Made by a program: the position numbers and the translations under genes
The notes under the pieces: model-generated
What the model saw: the letters and a program-made list of their open reading frames with translations, nothing else
The model's database searches: none
Told to the model about the DNA's origin: nothing
From: JAVBMV01 sp031552145
Lineage (GTDB): Bacteria > Myxococcota > Myxococcia > Myxococcales > UBA5297
Reading direction: 5' to 3'
Assembly: GCA_031552145.1 (NCBI GenBank)
Contig: JAVBMV010000012.1
Span: forward strand, 62,001-126,000
Length of the DNA: 64,000 bases
Part shown: in pieces, positions 1 through 8,601 of the stretch
How positions within the stretch are numbered: the stretch's first letter is position 1
Layout of the letters: every line of letters begins with the position of its first letter

Positions 1-3000
1 CACGGTGAGCGTAAAAGCTCCATAGTTGGACTGGGAAGCGCTGTCGACCCATATATAATATTGGCCAGCAGGAAGCCGTGGCACCGCCAAGGCCAAGGCG
101 CCGCCGGAGTTGGAGCGAATAGCGCACGCGATCTGATCCGCCGTGGCATCGGACGCGCAACTGCCGCGCAGATAGAGCGCCGGATAGGCACCGCCCGGGT
201 AAGTAAGCGTGATGAGAGCGCTCCTCTCCCCTCGCGACAAAGTGTCGAGCGAGAAGACCAAGTCCCTGCCGCTGGTGGTCGTGGCACAAGCCCCCACCGG
301 ATTCGCATCCCGGTTGGCGCTGGTCGTATCGCCCGTCACTATCCCGTATCCGTTCTCATCGAGATAGATGGGGGGAGCCGTGTCGCAGCGGTCGGCATTC
401 GTCACGTCGTAGGAGGGAGGCAGCGCCTGAAGAGATAGATCGACGGGGCCTCCGGTCGCGGAGCTCTTCACGAAGAGGTACCAATCCCCCGCCTCCAGCT
501 TCTCCACGACGAGAGAGGCGCTGTACGCGGTCGCGGCCGCGCAGGCGCGCTCCGCGCCCTCACAAGAGCGCTTCAGATAGAGGACGGGCCTCACGTTTGC
601 CGTCGAGCCCGAGGAACGCGCGGCGGTGGCGACCAGTCGCTTTGGACCCGCGCCGGGCAACCGGAACTTATAGACGACCTCGGGACCCACACCACCCGCG
701 CAGCTCCCGTCCTGGCTATTTCCCGCGAGCGACAGCTCTATCCCCTGGCGGACCGCGGCGCCGCTCGCGAAAGAGAGCCCCTCCGCGTGATCGCAAGAGC
801 CATTTTCGGGAGCTCCCGCCTCGGGAGGTCCGAGCTTCAGCTCCAACCGGAAATCGCCCTCGAGCGAGGCAGAGCTGTCTACCCATATATAGTAACCGCT
901 TGCCTCGAGCGCGGGGATATAGAGCCGCACCGGCCCGCCACCGGGAGAATGGGCAGAGGCCACCTCGGCGCCCTGATGGAGCAAGTCGCAGTCTCGCCGC
1001 ACATAGAGCACGGCCTCTCCCGTGACGCCTGCAAAGTAGAGGGAGGCGCGAAGCGAGGCTGCTTGAGTCAATCCCACCCGATAGACGACATCGGGGCCAT
1101 CTCCGAGGCCCAGGGCCGTAGAGCGCGCGTGGTCGTAGGCGCCGCTGGTTGTCCCTTCCATCGCGAATGGCTCTCCAACCTGGGGAGTGATCGACTCGGC
1201 CAAGTCGCAGCTATCCGGCAGTACGACGGGCTCTCCCGCTAGCAGCTGGAGATCGAACGCGCCGGCGTGGCCATTGAGGCCATCGACCACCAAAAAATAC
1301 TCCGTGCCAGTCTCCAAGCGCGGCAAAAAGAGCGTCGCTTGGCGCGATACACCCGAGACACACCCCGCCGAGCGGGCAAAGGATGAATCGGCACACGCTC
1401 CGCTGCGCAGGTAGAGCGCAGGACTACCAGCCGCCGTCGTGGCCTTGACCTTCACCGAACAGCTCTGCGCGACGGTCAATCGATAGACGACGTCGGCGCC
1501 ATCGTGCAGTTGTCCCGCGACTTGACACCTGCCAGCGTAATCGTCGCGAGCGTCTTCGGTGGAGGCGCCCCTGATGTCGACCGCATCGGATGGCCCGGCG
1601 AGGACGATCTGCTCCGGCCCGGTGAGACAGCTGTCGTTGAGAGGAGCCTGACCCGCGGCAGCCGCGGCGACGCTCAGCGCGAAGGCGCCCTCCGTGCTCT
1701 CCGAACTCGAATCGACCACGATCAGATAGTCACCCGCCTCGAGCAGGCGCTGCGTGAAGGAGAGGGTCGTCGAATTCTTGCCCAGCACCTCGGTTCTGAC
1801 GGGCGTCTCCCCATCGGAGCAGCTCCTCCTGAGAGAGACCGCTCCCTCAAACCCGGAACTTGGGGGCCGTGTCAACGCCACGGTGACATGGGAGGTCCGC
1901 TCGAGGTGTACCTTGTAGAATAGATCTCCTCCCGTATGCCCAGCGATGCCCTGAGCGCCAGAATCAACCGCCTCGAGGGTGGTGGAGCTCTCGGACCAGT
2001 GCCAGGTAGGCGCGGATTCTTCGTGCGCCGTCTTGGTGGGCGTGGAGCAGGCGTCATTCCCGCGCAGCGTAGGCGGGTTCAATGCGACTCTGAGTTCGTA
2101 GAGCCCGTCGCGGGTCGCTTGCGCTCCCTTTACATAAAGGGAGTAGGTGCCAGGGCCAAGCTTGGGAATCTCCAACGAGGCAGAGTTCTCTGCCGCGTGT
2201 TGTCCTCCTTGACAGGCCAGCTCGCTATAATAATCGCCGCAGGCCGAGCGCAAGAAGAGGTTGGCCTTCATCCGCGAACCGAGCACGGGCGTGGCCTGCG
2301 CCTCGAATCTCCACACGCCATTCGGAACTACGAACTCGTAGACCTGCTCCTTGCCCCGCGAATCTTGTGCGGTCGCTCTATTGCAAGAGCTCTCGGTCGA
2401 GTTGATGCCGGCGTTCGTATCGCCATGCAGAACGACATCGAATGGAGGTTCCGTCTCGCGCAGCGTGCGAGGATTGGCGCAAGAGCCAGCTTCCTCGGGT
2501 GCCTCGAACGTATAGAGCCGTAGAGCGAAGCTTCCCTCTCTCCTGTCGGCCCCGTCGACTACGAGCGTATAATTGCCGGGAGTCAGTCTCTTGCTATAGA
2601 ACGAGGCGCCTTTACTTCCGACATCGTTGACGCCACAGCCCAAGTCGCTCGCCAGGAACTGATATTCACAGGTGCGCCTTATGGAGACGATGGGACTGAA
2701 TCGCTCCGACGGAACGGAAGGAAGGACGGCGGCGCTCAGGGCGAGCGCCTCCTTGACCTCCACGCTGTACCAGGCCTCGGTCCCCTCCGCCCCCCCGCAG
2801 CTGGCATAGGTCCTGTTGAAGCCATCCACAGTACTCCCGGTCAGCTCGACGGGCTGTTGGCTCAGCCATAGCTCGATGCGCTCCCTCGTATTGCAGTCGA
2901 CATTGAATGGCGGATTGGAGCGATCGTCGAACGACAGAGCCAGCTCGAAAGCGCCGCCGCCGTTCGCAAGGGTGTCGAGCCAGAGGTAATAGGTCGTCTC

Positions 3001-4200
3001 GGGGGCGAGGTTCACGGCGTCCAGCGCGGCCGGATTGCCTCCCCCCGCGTTGTTTGCACACGCGATCTCGCTCCCTTTGACGGCGCAAGATGTTCGCACA
3101 GCGAGCCCGGCGTTGAGTAATGAATTGGGCGCTGGCGTCACCACGACCCTGGCGTTTATGTACTCTCCCGGAGGGGTCCGGAAACTATAGACCAGATCAG
3201 CTCCCACCGACTCTCTCTGGCAGTTGGCCATCGGCGCGTCGTCGGTCGCATAGGCGGTCGTGCCGGTGACACGGCTCTGCAGGCCGTCCGCGGGGGAGAT
3301 ATCCAGCGGCGTTCCCTTCCCTTCACAATTGTCGTTGGTAATTGCCTGCGCGCGTTCCACGCTCAGGCGGAAGTTGCCCCCGCGCGCGAGGGGGCCTTCC
3401 TCCTCCATGATGCTGCCGACCACAATCCACCAGGTTCCAGCTCTGACCAGAGGAAAGCGGAGCGAAGCCTCGCGCTTCATGGAGTCGGCGACCGCGCAGC
3501 CCAGCTCTCTTTCGGGCTCACCCGACCATGACGTGCATCCCTCCACGAGCTGCAGCGTTGGATAGAAGACCGGAGAGAGATCTGTGGAGATGACATGGAG
3601 CGAGAGCGCCGCGTCCTCCTCCAATTCGAGACGCCACACGACATCGGGCCCCTTGATCGAGAGACATCCGCTGCCCTCTCCATGCTCGTTGCCCGCGCTC
3701 AGCGAGCTGCCATTGATTACCTTGGGCAGCTCGGCGGAGTGGATGACATGGAGCTCCCCCTCATCGCATTGATCGTTCGCGGGTGTCTCCAGCGGAACCA
3801 GGTCGATCTTGACCTGGACCGCTCCACTCTCCTCTGGCGAAGCGCTGTCTACCCATAGATACCAGGTACCCGCCGGGAGCAGGTCCAGCGAGAGCGTTGC
3901 ATTGCCCTCTGTAGCCACAGGGGAGGCTGCGGCGCATCCCAATTCCCTGGGGGTGGGCGAATCGCCGCATCCGCCCTTCAAATAGATGATGGTCCGCGCC
4001 GGGCTTTCGGCCGCTGGCGTCGCCTCTACCTTGAGTGACGCGGCCCATTCGGTCGTGAAGGAAAAGACCACGTCACCGCCACCTTCGCCGCCGCACGAGC
4101 CCGCGCCGCTGTCGTCCGCGGTCGACGTATCGGCCTCGCCCTCCGCGCCGAGGCCCGAGACGTGCAGCCGTTCGGCCCCCGCACAGTTGTCGTTGGGAGG
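1..4200 (-). repeat. About ten ~420-435 bp coding repeats (PPC-like units)
   Basis: Unit starts, judged by the conserved Asx-Asp-x-Cys motif, fall near residues 258, 399, 543, 687, 831, 971, 1112, 1250, 1391 and 1526, a spacing of 135-144 residues. The units are clearly related in protein pattern but divergent in DNA sequence, so this is old duplication rather than recent expansion. The last unit is cut by the window edge. Confidence 0.75.
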
Positions 4201-4968
4201 GGGCGAACCCACGGGCAGGCATTGATGCGAAAGGCACTGCTCTTCGCCCTCGACGCAGGCGCCGCAGCTTCCTACTCGCCTGATCTGTCCACAATTGTCG
4301 GGCGCGATCGCCAGACCGCACTCGAAAGAATGGCTCACGCAAAAGTCTGGAGCGCTCTGGGGGAAACAGCTGCAGCTGCCATTCCAGCAGATCTCGTCGT
4401 CGTCACACTTTCCGCAGTTTGCGTTCCAATGTTTGGAGCAATTATCGGTGAGCGCCACCTCTCCACAGCCTATATGGGCAAGCGCACACAGCTCTTCGTC
4501 GGGGAGGCGTTCGCACGGCAGGCAGTGATTGTTCTCCCGGTCGCAGGCGCCTCCATCAGAACACTCGCCACAATCGGCGGTGCGCCTTCGTCCACACGCG
4601 TCGAGCGCCGCCAACACACCGCATTCGGCGCCATTGGCCTCGCAGAACTGCGGAGCGTCCGTCGTATCGACACAGGGCTGGCAGAGACCGCCCTCGCAGC
4701 TCTCCCCGGGCTCGCATTTGCCGCATTCACCGCCGCACCCGTCGGACCCGCATTCCCGCCCCTCGCACTGCTCGGCGCATACACATGCCCCCTCCTCACA
4801 CCGCTCCCCTGCGGCGCAGCAGGACTCTCCACATGGAGTCTCGGTGGCCGAGCAGATGCCGCCGTCGTCGCCATTGCCAACATCTGCCGGGGCAGGGGCT
4901 TCGCCGCCGCCGCTGCATGAGGCAAACAAAACCATGACGAAGATGGAAAAGAGACTTATGTGCCTCAT
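1..4968 (-). CDS. Giant Cys-rich repeat lipoprotein, C-terminus outside window
   Basis: An uninterrupted frame runs leftward from an ATG at 4968 to the window edge (1,656 codons, no stop), so the gene is partial. Residues 1-17 form a signal peptide ending LFAS before Cys18, a plausible though imperfect lipobox. Residues about 19-255 are very Cys-rich, with a CGSDGCGGECGKC stretch of the type common in secreted deltaproteobacterial proteins. From about residue 258 onward come about ten units of roughly 140 residues. Each starts with an N-D-x-C-like motif, has a DVVY/DLVY strand, an ALYLR..C segment, and ends in YYLWVDS..GAF.L. The units resemble beta-sandwich pre-peptidase C-terminal (PPC) domains. 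Likely exported and surface-exposed, perhaps adhesive or ligand-binding. The function is not known, and whether a catalytic domain lies further downstream cannot be seen. Confidence 0.85.
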   Translation of the reverse strand, partial: MRHISLFSIFVMVLFASCSGGGEAPAPADVGNGDDGGICSATETPCGESCCAAGERCEEGACVCAEQCEGRECGSDGCGGECGKCEPGESCEGGLCQPCVDTTDAPQFCEANGAECGVLAALDACGRRRTADCGECSDGGACDRENNHCLPCERLPDEELCALAHIGCGEVALTDNCSKHWNANCGKCDDDEICWNGSCSCFPQSAPDFCVSHSFECGLAIAPDNCGQIRRVGSCGACVEGEEQCLSHQCLPVGSPPPNDNCAGAERLHVSGLGAEGEADTSTADDSGAGSCGGEGGGDVVFSFTTEWAASLKVEATPAAESPARTIIYLKGGCGDSPTPRELGCAAASPVATEGNATLSLDLLPAGTWYLWVDSASPEESGAVQVKIDLVPLETPANDQCDEGELHVIHSAELPKVINGSSLSAGNEHGEGSGCLSIKGPDVVWRLELEEDAALSLHVISTDLSPVFYPTLQLVEGCTSWSGEPERELGCAVADSMKREASLRFPLVRAGTWWIVVGSIMEEEGPLARGGNFRLSVERAQAITNDNCEGKGTPLDISPADGLQSRVTGTTAYATDDAPMANCQRESVGADLVYSFRTPPGEYINARVVVTPAPNSLLNAGLAVRTSCAVKGSEIACANNAGGGNPAALDAVNLAPETTYYLWLDTLANGGGAFELALSFDDRSNPPFNVDCNTRERIELWLSQQPVELTGSTVDGFNRTYASCGGAEGTEAWYSVEVKEALALSAAVLPSVPSERFSPIVSIRRTCEYQFLASDLGCGVNDVGSKGASFYSKRLTPGNYTLVVDGADRREGSFALRLYTFEAPEEAGSCANPRTLRETEPPFDVVLHGDTNAGINSTESSCNRATAQDSRGKEQVYEFVVPNGVWRFEAQATPVLGSRMKANLFLRSACGDYYSELACQGGQHAAENSASLEIPKLGPGTYSLYVKGAQATRDGLYELRVALNPPTLRGNDACSTPTKTAHEESAPTWHWSESSTTLEAVDSGAQGIAGHTGGDLFYKVHLERTSHVTVALTRPPSSGFEGAVSLRRSCSDGETPVRTEVLGKNSTTLSFTQRLLEAGDYLIVVDSSSESTEGAFALSVAAAAAGQAPLNDSCLTGPEQIVLAGPSDAVDIRGASTEDARDDYAGRCQVAGQLHDGADVVYRLTVAQSCSVKVKATTAAGSPALYLRSGACADSSFARSAGCVSGVSRQATLFLPRLETGTEYFLVVDGLNGHAGAFDLQLLAGEPVVLPDSCDLAESITPQVGEPFAMEGTTSGAYDHARSTALGLGDGPDVVYRVGLTQAASLRASLYFAGVTGEAVLYVRRDCDLLHQGAEVASAHSPGGGPVRLYIPALEASGYYIWVDSSASLEGDFRLELKLGPPEAGAPENGSCDHAEGLSFASGAAVRQGIELSLAGNSQDGSCAGGVGPEVVYKFRLPGAGPKRLVATAARSSGSTANVRPVLYLKRSCEGAERACAAATAYSASLVVEKLEAGDWYLFVKSSATGGPVDLSLQALPPSYDVTNADRCDTAPPIYLDENGYGIVTGDTTSANRDANPVGACATTTSGRDLVFSLDTLSRGERSALITLTYPGGAYPALYLRGSCASDATADQIACAIRSNSGGALALAVPRLPAGQYYIWVDSASQSNYGAFTLTV

Positions 4969-5102
4969 CGCTGCTCCGTGGCTAGGGGCAGGGGGGAGCC
5001 GCCTGCGCTTCGAGCATATAGACAGGGCAAAACACGAGCAAGAGCCGGTGTACTTGGCCAGTGACGGATACCGCGGGAATTGAATGCGCCGCGGAGCACG
5101 CA

Positions 5103-6329
5103 TCACTGCGTTTGCAGGCGCGGCGCCAGCTCGATGACTCTGTCGATGACCCTGCGCGCCTGATCCTCTTTGGCGCTGAGCGGCAGCTCGACCTGGCCGC
5201 CTTCTTTGTCGAGAAGGACGAGGCTGTTGGTCTCCGTAGCGAAGCCACTCCCCTCCGCTACAAGATCGTTGGCACAGATGAGATCGAGCTGCTTCCTCTG
5301 TAGCTTTTCTCTTGCGTTCTCGATCAGCTGCTCCGTCTCGGCGGCGAAACCGACGAGGACGGTCGACATGCCTTCTCCTCTCACCTTTGCCGAGACACCG
5401 GCCAGGATATCGGGGGTGCGCACCATCCGCAGCAGCTCCTCTCCTTCCCGCTTCTTCACCTTCTGATCGCTCCGCTCTGCCGGGCGCTGATCGGAGACCG
5501 CAGCCGCGGCGATGAAGAGCTCTGCCTGCGCGAGCCGTGCCATCACTTGCTCTTGCATCTCCTGCGCGCTGCCGACTCGAACAAGCTCGACGCTGGCGGG
5601 GGGCGTCAGCTCCGTGGGCCCCGCCACCAGTGTGACGCGGGCGCCGCGCAGCGCCGCTTCTCGCGCCAGCGCAAACCCCATCCTCCCGGTGGAGGGGTTG
5701 GAGATGAAGCGCACGGGATCGAGCTGCTCGCGGGTGGGGCCCGCGGTGATGAGCACGCGCCTCTCCAGAAGATCTCGCGGCGCGAGCAGCGCCTCGGCGC
5801 GCTCAGCGATCTCCTCGGGCTCGGCCATCCGCCCGTAGCCGACGATACCTTCGGCCAGCATGCCGTAGCCCGGCCCCACCATATGAAAGCGGCCGCGCTC
5901 GACGAGCGCGGTGACGTTCTCCTGCGTGAGGGGATTCTCCCACATGGCGCAGTTCATCGCGGGCGCGAGCAGGACGGGCGCCTGCGAGGCGAGGAGCGAG
6001 GTAGTGACGGCATCGTCGGCCATACCAGCCCGGATCCGCGCGATGAGGTTGGCGGTGGCCGGCGCCACGACGAAGAGCTGCGCCGCGTGCCCCAGCGCCA
6101 GGTGGCCAAACTTCGCCTCCTGTCCAATCGAGAAGAGGTCGGTCAGCACGTTGTTGCCGGTGAGCGCCCGGAACGTGAGCGGAGCGACGAACTCGCGCGC
6201 CCGCGCCGTCATGGCCACGTGTACGGCGGCGCCGCGCTTCATGAGCAGCCGCGCCAGCTCACAGGCGCGATAGACGGCGATCCCCCCTCCGACACCCAAG
6301 ATGACCGTACGGCCCGCCAGATAGGACAT
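5103..6329 (-). CDS. coaBC: Phosphopantothenoylcysteine decarboxylase / phosphopantothenate-cysteine ligase
   Basis: Bifunctional enzyme of coenzyme A synthesis. The CoaB half joins cysteine to 4'-phosphopantothenate using CTP, and the CoaC half decarboxylates the product with FMN. At 408 residues the length is typical. The N-terminal flavoprotein half starts with the GVGGGIAVY nucleotide-binding motif and carries the PAMNCAMWENP motif around residue 120. The C-terminal ligase half starts near residue 190 (VLITAGPTREQLDPVR) and has the AAAAVSDQRP motif followed by a Lys-rich KVKK segment. The ATG at 6329 has a good ribosome binding site (GAGGAGAGG). It is transcribed divergently from the ubiB-like gene, with 77 bp between the two starts that hold two inverted repeats. 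Confidence 0.95.
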   Translation of the reverse strand: MSYLAGRTVILGVGGGIAVYRACELARLLMKRGAAVHVAMTARAREFVAPLTFRALTGNNVLTDLFSIGQEAKFGHLALGHAAQLFVVAPATANLIARIRAGMADDAVTTSLLASQAPVLLAPAMNCAMWENPLTQENVTALVERGRFHMVGPGYGMLAEGIVGYGRMAEPEEIAERAEALLAPRDLLERRVLITAGPTREQLDPVRFISNPSTGRMGFALAREAALRGARVTLVAGPTELTPPASVELVRVGSAQEMQEQVMARLAQAELFIAAAAVSDQRPAERSDQKVKKREGEELLRMVRTPDILAGVSAKVRGEGMSTVLVGFAAETEQLIENAREKLQRKQLDLICANDLVAEGSGFATETNSLVLLDKEGGQVELPLSAKEDQARRVIDRVIELAPRLQTQ

Positions 6330-6350
6330 TCCTCTCCTCGACAGTCTTCG

Positions 6351-6365
6351 TGGCCAAATTGGCCA
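6351..6365. promoter_or_regulatory. 15-bp near-perfect palindrome between coaBC and ubiB-like gene
   Basis: TGGCCAAATTGGCCA is a 7-bp inverted repeat around one central base, midway between two divergent start codons (6329 and 6407). The position suits an operator for either gene. No known regulator is assigned. Confidence 0.4.
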
Positions 6366-6390
6366 GCTTTTGGCGGGAGGTTACGCCATC

Positions 6391-6405
6391 GCGGTAAGCT
6401 ACCGC
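6391..6405 (+). promoter_or_regulatory. Hairpin just before the ubiB-like start codon
   Basis: GCGGTA-AGC-TACCGC forms a 6-bp stem ending one base before the ATG at 6407. The only Shine-Dalgarno-like run (GGGAGG, 6375-6380) lies about 26 nt from the ATG, too far unless the hairpin folds and brings it closer. An in-frame TAA at 6395-6397 rules out an upstream start. Confidence 0.35.
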
Positions 6406-6406
6406 C

Positions 6407-8128
6407 ATGTTTCGACAGGCCTTCAGGGATCTCGGCCGGCTGCGCGAGATTATCGCCGTAGCTCGGCGTCACGGCTTTGGCCATCTCTTGGCCAAGAGCG
6501 GCATCAAGGACCAGCTCACCTCTGGAAGTCAGGGAGAGAGCGGCGGCGAGCCGGAGGGAGGGGCACGTCCAGAGGGCGCCGAGGGAGCGCCCAGGCGCTT
6601 CAGACTGATGCTGCAGGAGCTGGGGCCTACCTTTATCAAGCTGGGGCAGATGCTCTCGAGCAGGCCAGATCTGGTCCCCAAGGTCTTCGTCGACGAGCTG
6701 ACCTTGCTGCAGGATCGCGTACCGCCCGAGCCGCTCGAACACGTTCAGGGCGAGATCGAGCGCGCGCTGGGTAAGCCGCTGGCGCAGCTCTACGCCGAGT
6801 TCGACCCACAGCCCATCGCCTCGGCCTCCATCGCACAGGTACACAGGGCCAAGCTGCTGTCGGGAGAGGTGGTGGCCGTAAAGGTGCAGCGCCCCTCCAT
6901 CGGCCTGCGCATGCAGACCGATCTGGAGTTGCTGCGCTACGCCGCCTCGCTCCTCGAGGCGGTCTTCGAGGAGGGCGCTCTCTATGCGCCCACGGGAATC
7001 GTCGACGCCTTCGCGGAGGCGCTCGCCAAGGAGCTCGACTTCGAGAACGAGGCCGAGAACATCGCGGCCTTCACCAAGGCGAACGCGGGACGCGACTACC
7101 TCGTGATCCCCGCGGTCTTTGGAACCCACTCGGCCAAGACGGTCCTCACGCTCCAGATGCTGGAGGGCGAGAAGATCCGCTCGATCGACCTGGCGCGCCA
7201 TGACGCGAAGCTTTTGGCCAACCGCATCATCGAGGGCTCCTTCCACCAGCTCTTCACAGATGGTCTCTTCCACGGCGATCCCCACCCTGGGAATATCCTG
7301 GTCCTCGAGGGCGAGCGCATCGGGCTGCTCGACTTCGGCATGGTGGGGCGCCTCACGCGCCAGATGCAGGAGAACCTGATCTTGCTGGTCGTCGCGGTCT
7401 CGCTGCGCGACGCGGAGTCGGTCGCGCGCCTCTTTTATCGCGTCGCCACGACCGAGCGCCGCGCCGATCTGGCGGCCTTCACCGCCGACGTGCGCGAGCT
7501 GCTCGATCGCTATATGTCGGACGAGACGACGCTCGGCTCGATCCAGGCGCAGCAGCTCATGCCGGCGCTCATCAACGTGGCCGTTCGCTATCGGATCCGC
7601 ATCCCGAAGGAATATGCGTTGCTCTCTCGCGCCGCGCTTCCGATCGAGGGGCTCATCCGGTGGCTCCACCCAGAGATCAACGTGATCGACGCGGTGATGC
7701 CCTACGCGAAGGAGCTGCTCTTCGGCCGATACAGCAACGGCAATATTGGACAGATGGGGATGCGCGCGCTGCTGCGCCTGCAGACCTTCGCCACCGATAT
7801 CCCGACGCAGCTCTCGCAGATCCTGCTCGACCTCGAGTCGGGCAAGTTCAGGGTCCAAATGCAGAGCGAGGAGCTCCAGGCGATCAACACGACGCTGAAG
7901 GGACTCGCGGTGGTCGTCTTTCTGGGCTTCGTTGCCTGCGGCCTCACCATCGCCGCGGCGCTCTCCTTCGCGCGCCTCGACACCACCTGGCACGGCATCC
8001 CGGTGCTTGGAACGCTGGCGCTCGTGGGCGCGACCTGGCTCTTCTTATTGGCGATGAGCTGGGCCTTCGCCTCGGGCCGGATCAGACGATTGAGCCTGCG
8101 CCGCTGGCTCTCCAGCCGCAAGGATTAG
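6407..8128 (+). CDS. UbiB/ABC1-family atypical kinase, membrane-anchored
   Basis: At 573 residues this is a standard-length member of the ABC1/ADCK/UbiB family, whose members act as ATPases or atypical kinases supporting ubiquinone and other isoprenoid-lipid metabolism. The family KxGQ motif is present (FIKLGQMLSSRPDL, about residues 75-90). An Ala-rich nucleotide loop (ASASIAQVHRAKL) follows near residue 142, then VAVKVQRP with the ATP-binding Lys, DGLFHGDPHPGNIL as catalytic loop and LLDFGMVG as the metal-binding loop. Two hydrophobic segments at the C-terminus (about 500-555) anchor it in the inner membrane. The 3' end overlaps convergent ybeY by 4 bp. No ubiquinone or menaquinone genes are adjacent, so the exact lipid substrate pathway cannot be stated. 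Confidence 0.9.
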   Translation: MFRQAFRDLGRLREIIAVARRHGFGHLLAKSGIKDQLTSGSQGESGGEPEGGARPEGAEGAPRRFRLMLQELGPTFIKLGQMLSSRPDLVPKVFVDELTLLQDRVPPEPLEHVQGEIERALGKPLAQLYAEFDPQPIASASIAQVHRAKLLSGEVVAVKVQRPSIGLRMQTDLELLRYAASLLEAVFEEGALYAPTGIVDAFAEALAKELDFENEAENIAAFTKANAGRDYLVIPAVFGTHSAKTVLTLQMLEGEKIRSIDLARHDAKLLANRIIEGSFHQLFTDGLFHGDPHPGNILVLEGERIGLLDFGMVGRLTRQMQENLILLVVAVSLRDAESVARLFYRVATTERRADLAAFTADVRELLDRYMSDETTLGSIQAQQLMPALINVAVRYRIRIPKEYALLSRAALPIEGLIRWLHPEINVIDAVMPYAKELLFGRYSNGNIGQMGMRALLRLQTFATDIPTQLSQILLDLESGKFRVQMQSEELQAINTTLKGLAVVVFLGFVACGLTIAAALSFARLDTTWHGIPVLGTLALVGATWLFLLAMSWAFASGRIRRLSLRRWLSSRKD

Positions 8129-8583
8129 CTAGAGGCGCGCTCCAGCATTCCCGCGCCACCGAGCAGCCTCCGCTCGGCATCGGCCATCTCGAGCGCCTCG
8201 CTCTTCTTCTTATGATCGTGGCCGAGGAGGTGAAGCAGCCCGTGCGCCAGATAGAGCGCCAGCTCGTCGCCGAGCCTGCGCCCCTGCTCTTTCGCGACGC
8301 GCCGCGCCGTGTCGAGCGAGAGGACCAAGTCGCCCAGCGGCGTGCGCTGTCCGGGCGCCAGTGGCTGCTCCGCGGCGGGGAAGGAGAGCACATCGGTCGC
8401 CTGGTCCTTTGAGCGCCAACGTCTATTGAGCGCACGGATGCGCCTGTCATCGACCAACGACACCGAGAGCTCCACCTCGTCGAGCGCAGCCGCCTCGAGC
8501 AGCGACCTGAGCGCTGCCCGCGCCGTGCGCGCCGCGTTGCTCCCCGTGGGGTGCTCCACCGTAAAGAGGATCGTGTTGGCCAT
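8125..8583 (-). CDS. ybeY: Endoribonuclease YbeY (rRNA maturation factor)
   Basis: Zinc-dependent single-strand endoribonuclease involved in 16S rRNA 3' maturation and ribosome quality control. The diagnostic metal site HGLLHLLGHDH is present about 113 residues in, and the preceding DVLSFP motif is conserved. I start at the ATG at 8583 (MANTILF, 152 residues); an upstream in-frame start at 8595 would add four residues. It lies 18 bp downstream of lptD on the same strand, so the two are probably co-transcribed. The pairing with an outer-membrane gene rather than with phoH/hemolysin-C-type partners is unusual for ybeY. Confidence 0.92.
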   Translation of the reverse strand: MANTILFTVEHPTGSNAARTARAALRSLLEAAALDEVELSVSLVDDRRIRALNRRWRSKDQATDVLSFPAAEQPLAPGQRTPLGDLVLSLDTARRVAKEQGRRLGDELALYLAHGLLHLLGHDHKKKSEALEMADAERRLLGGAGMLERASS

Positions 8584-8601
8584 CGCTCCCTCCAAAGCTG
8601 T

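Noticed and set aside
6239..7993. Long minus-strand open frame opposite the UbiB-type gene
   Set aside because: The plus-strand gene has all ABC1-family motifs; the antisense product is rich in Arg/Glu/Leu and has no domain.
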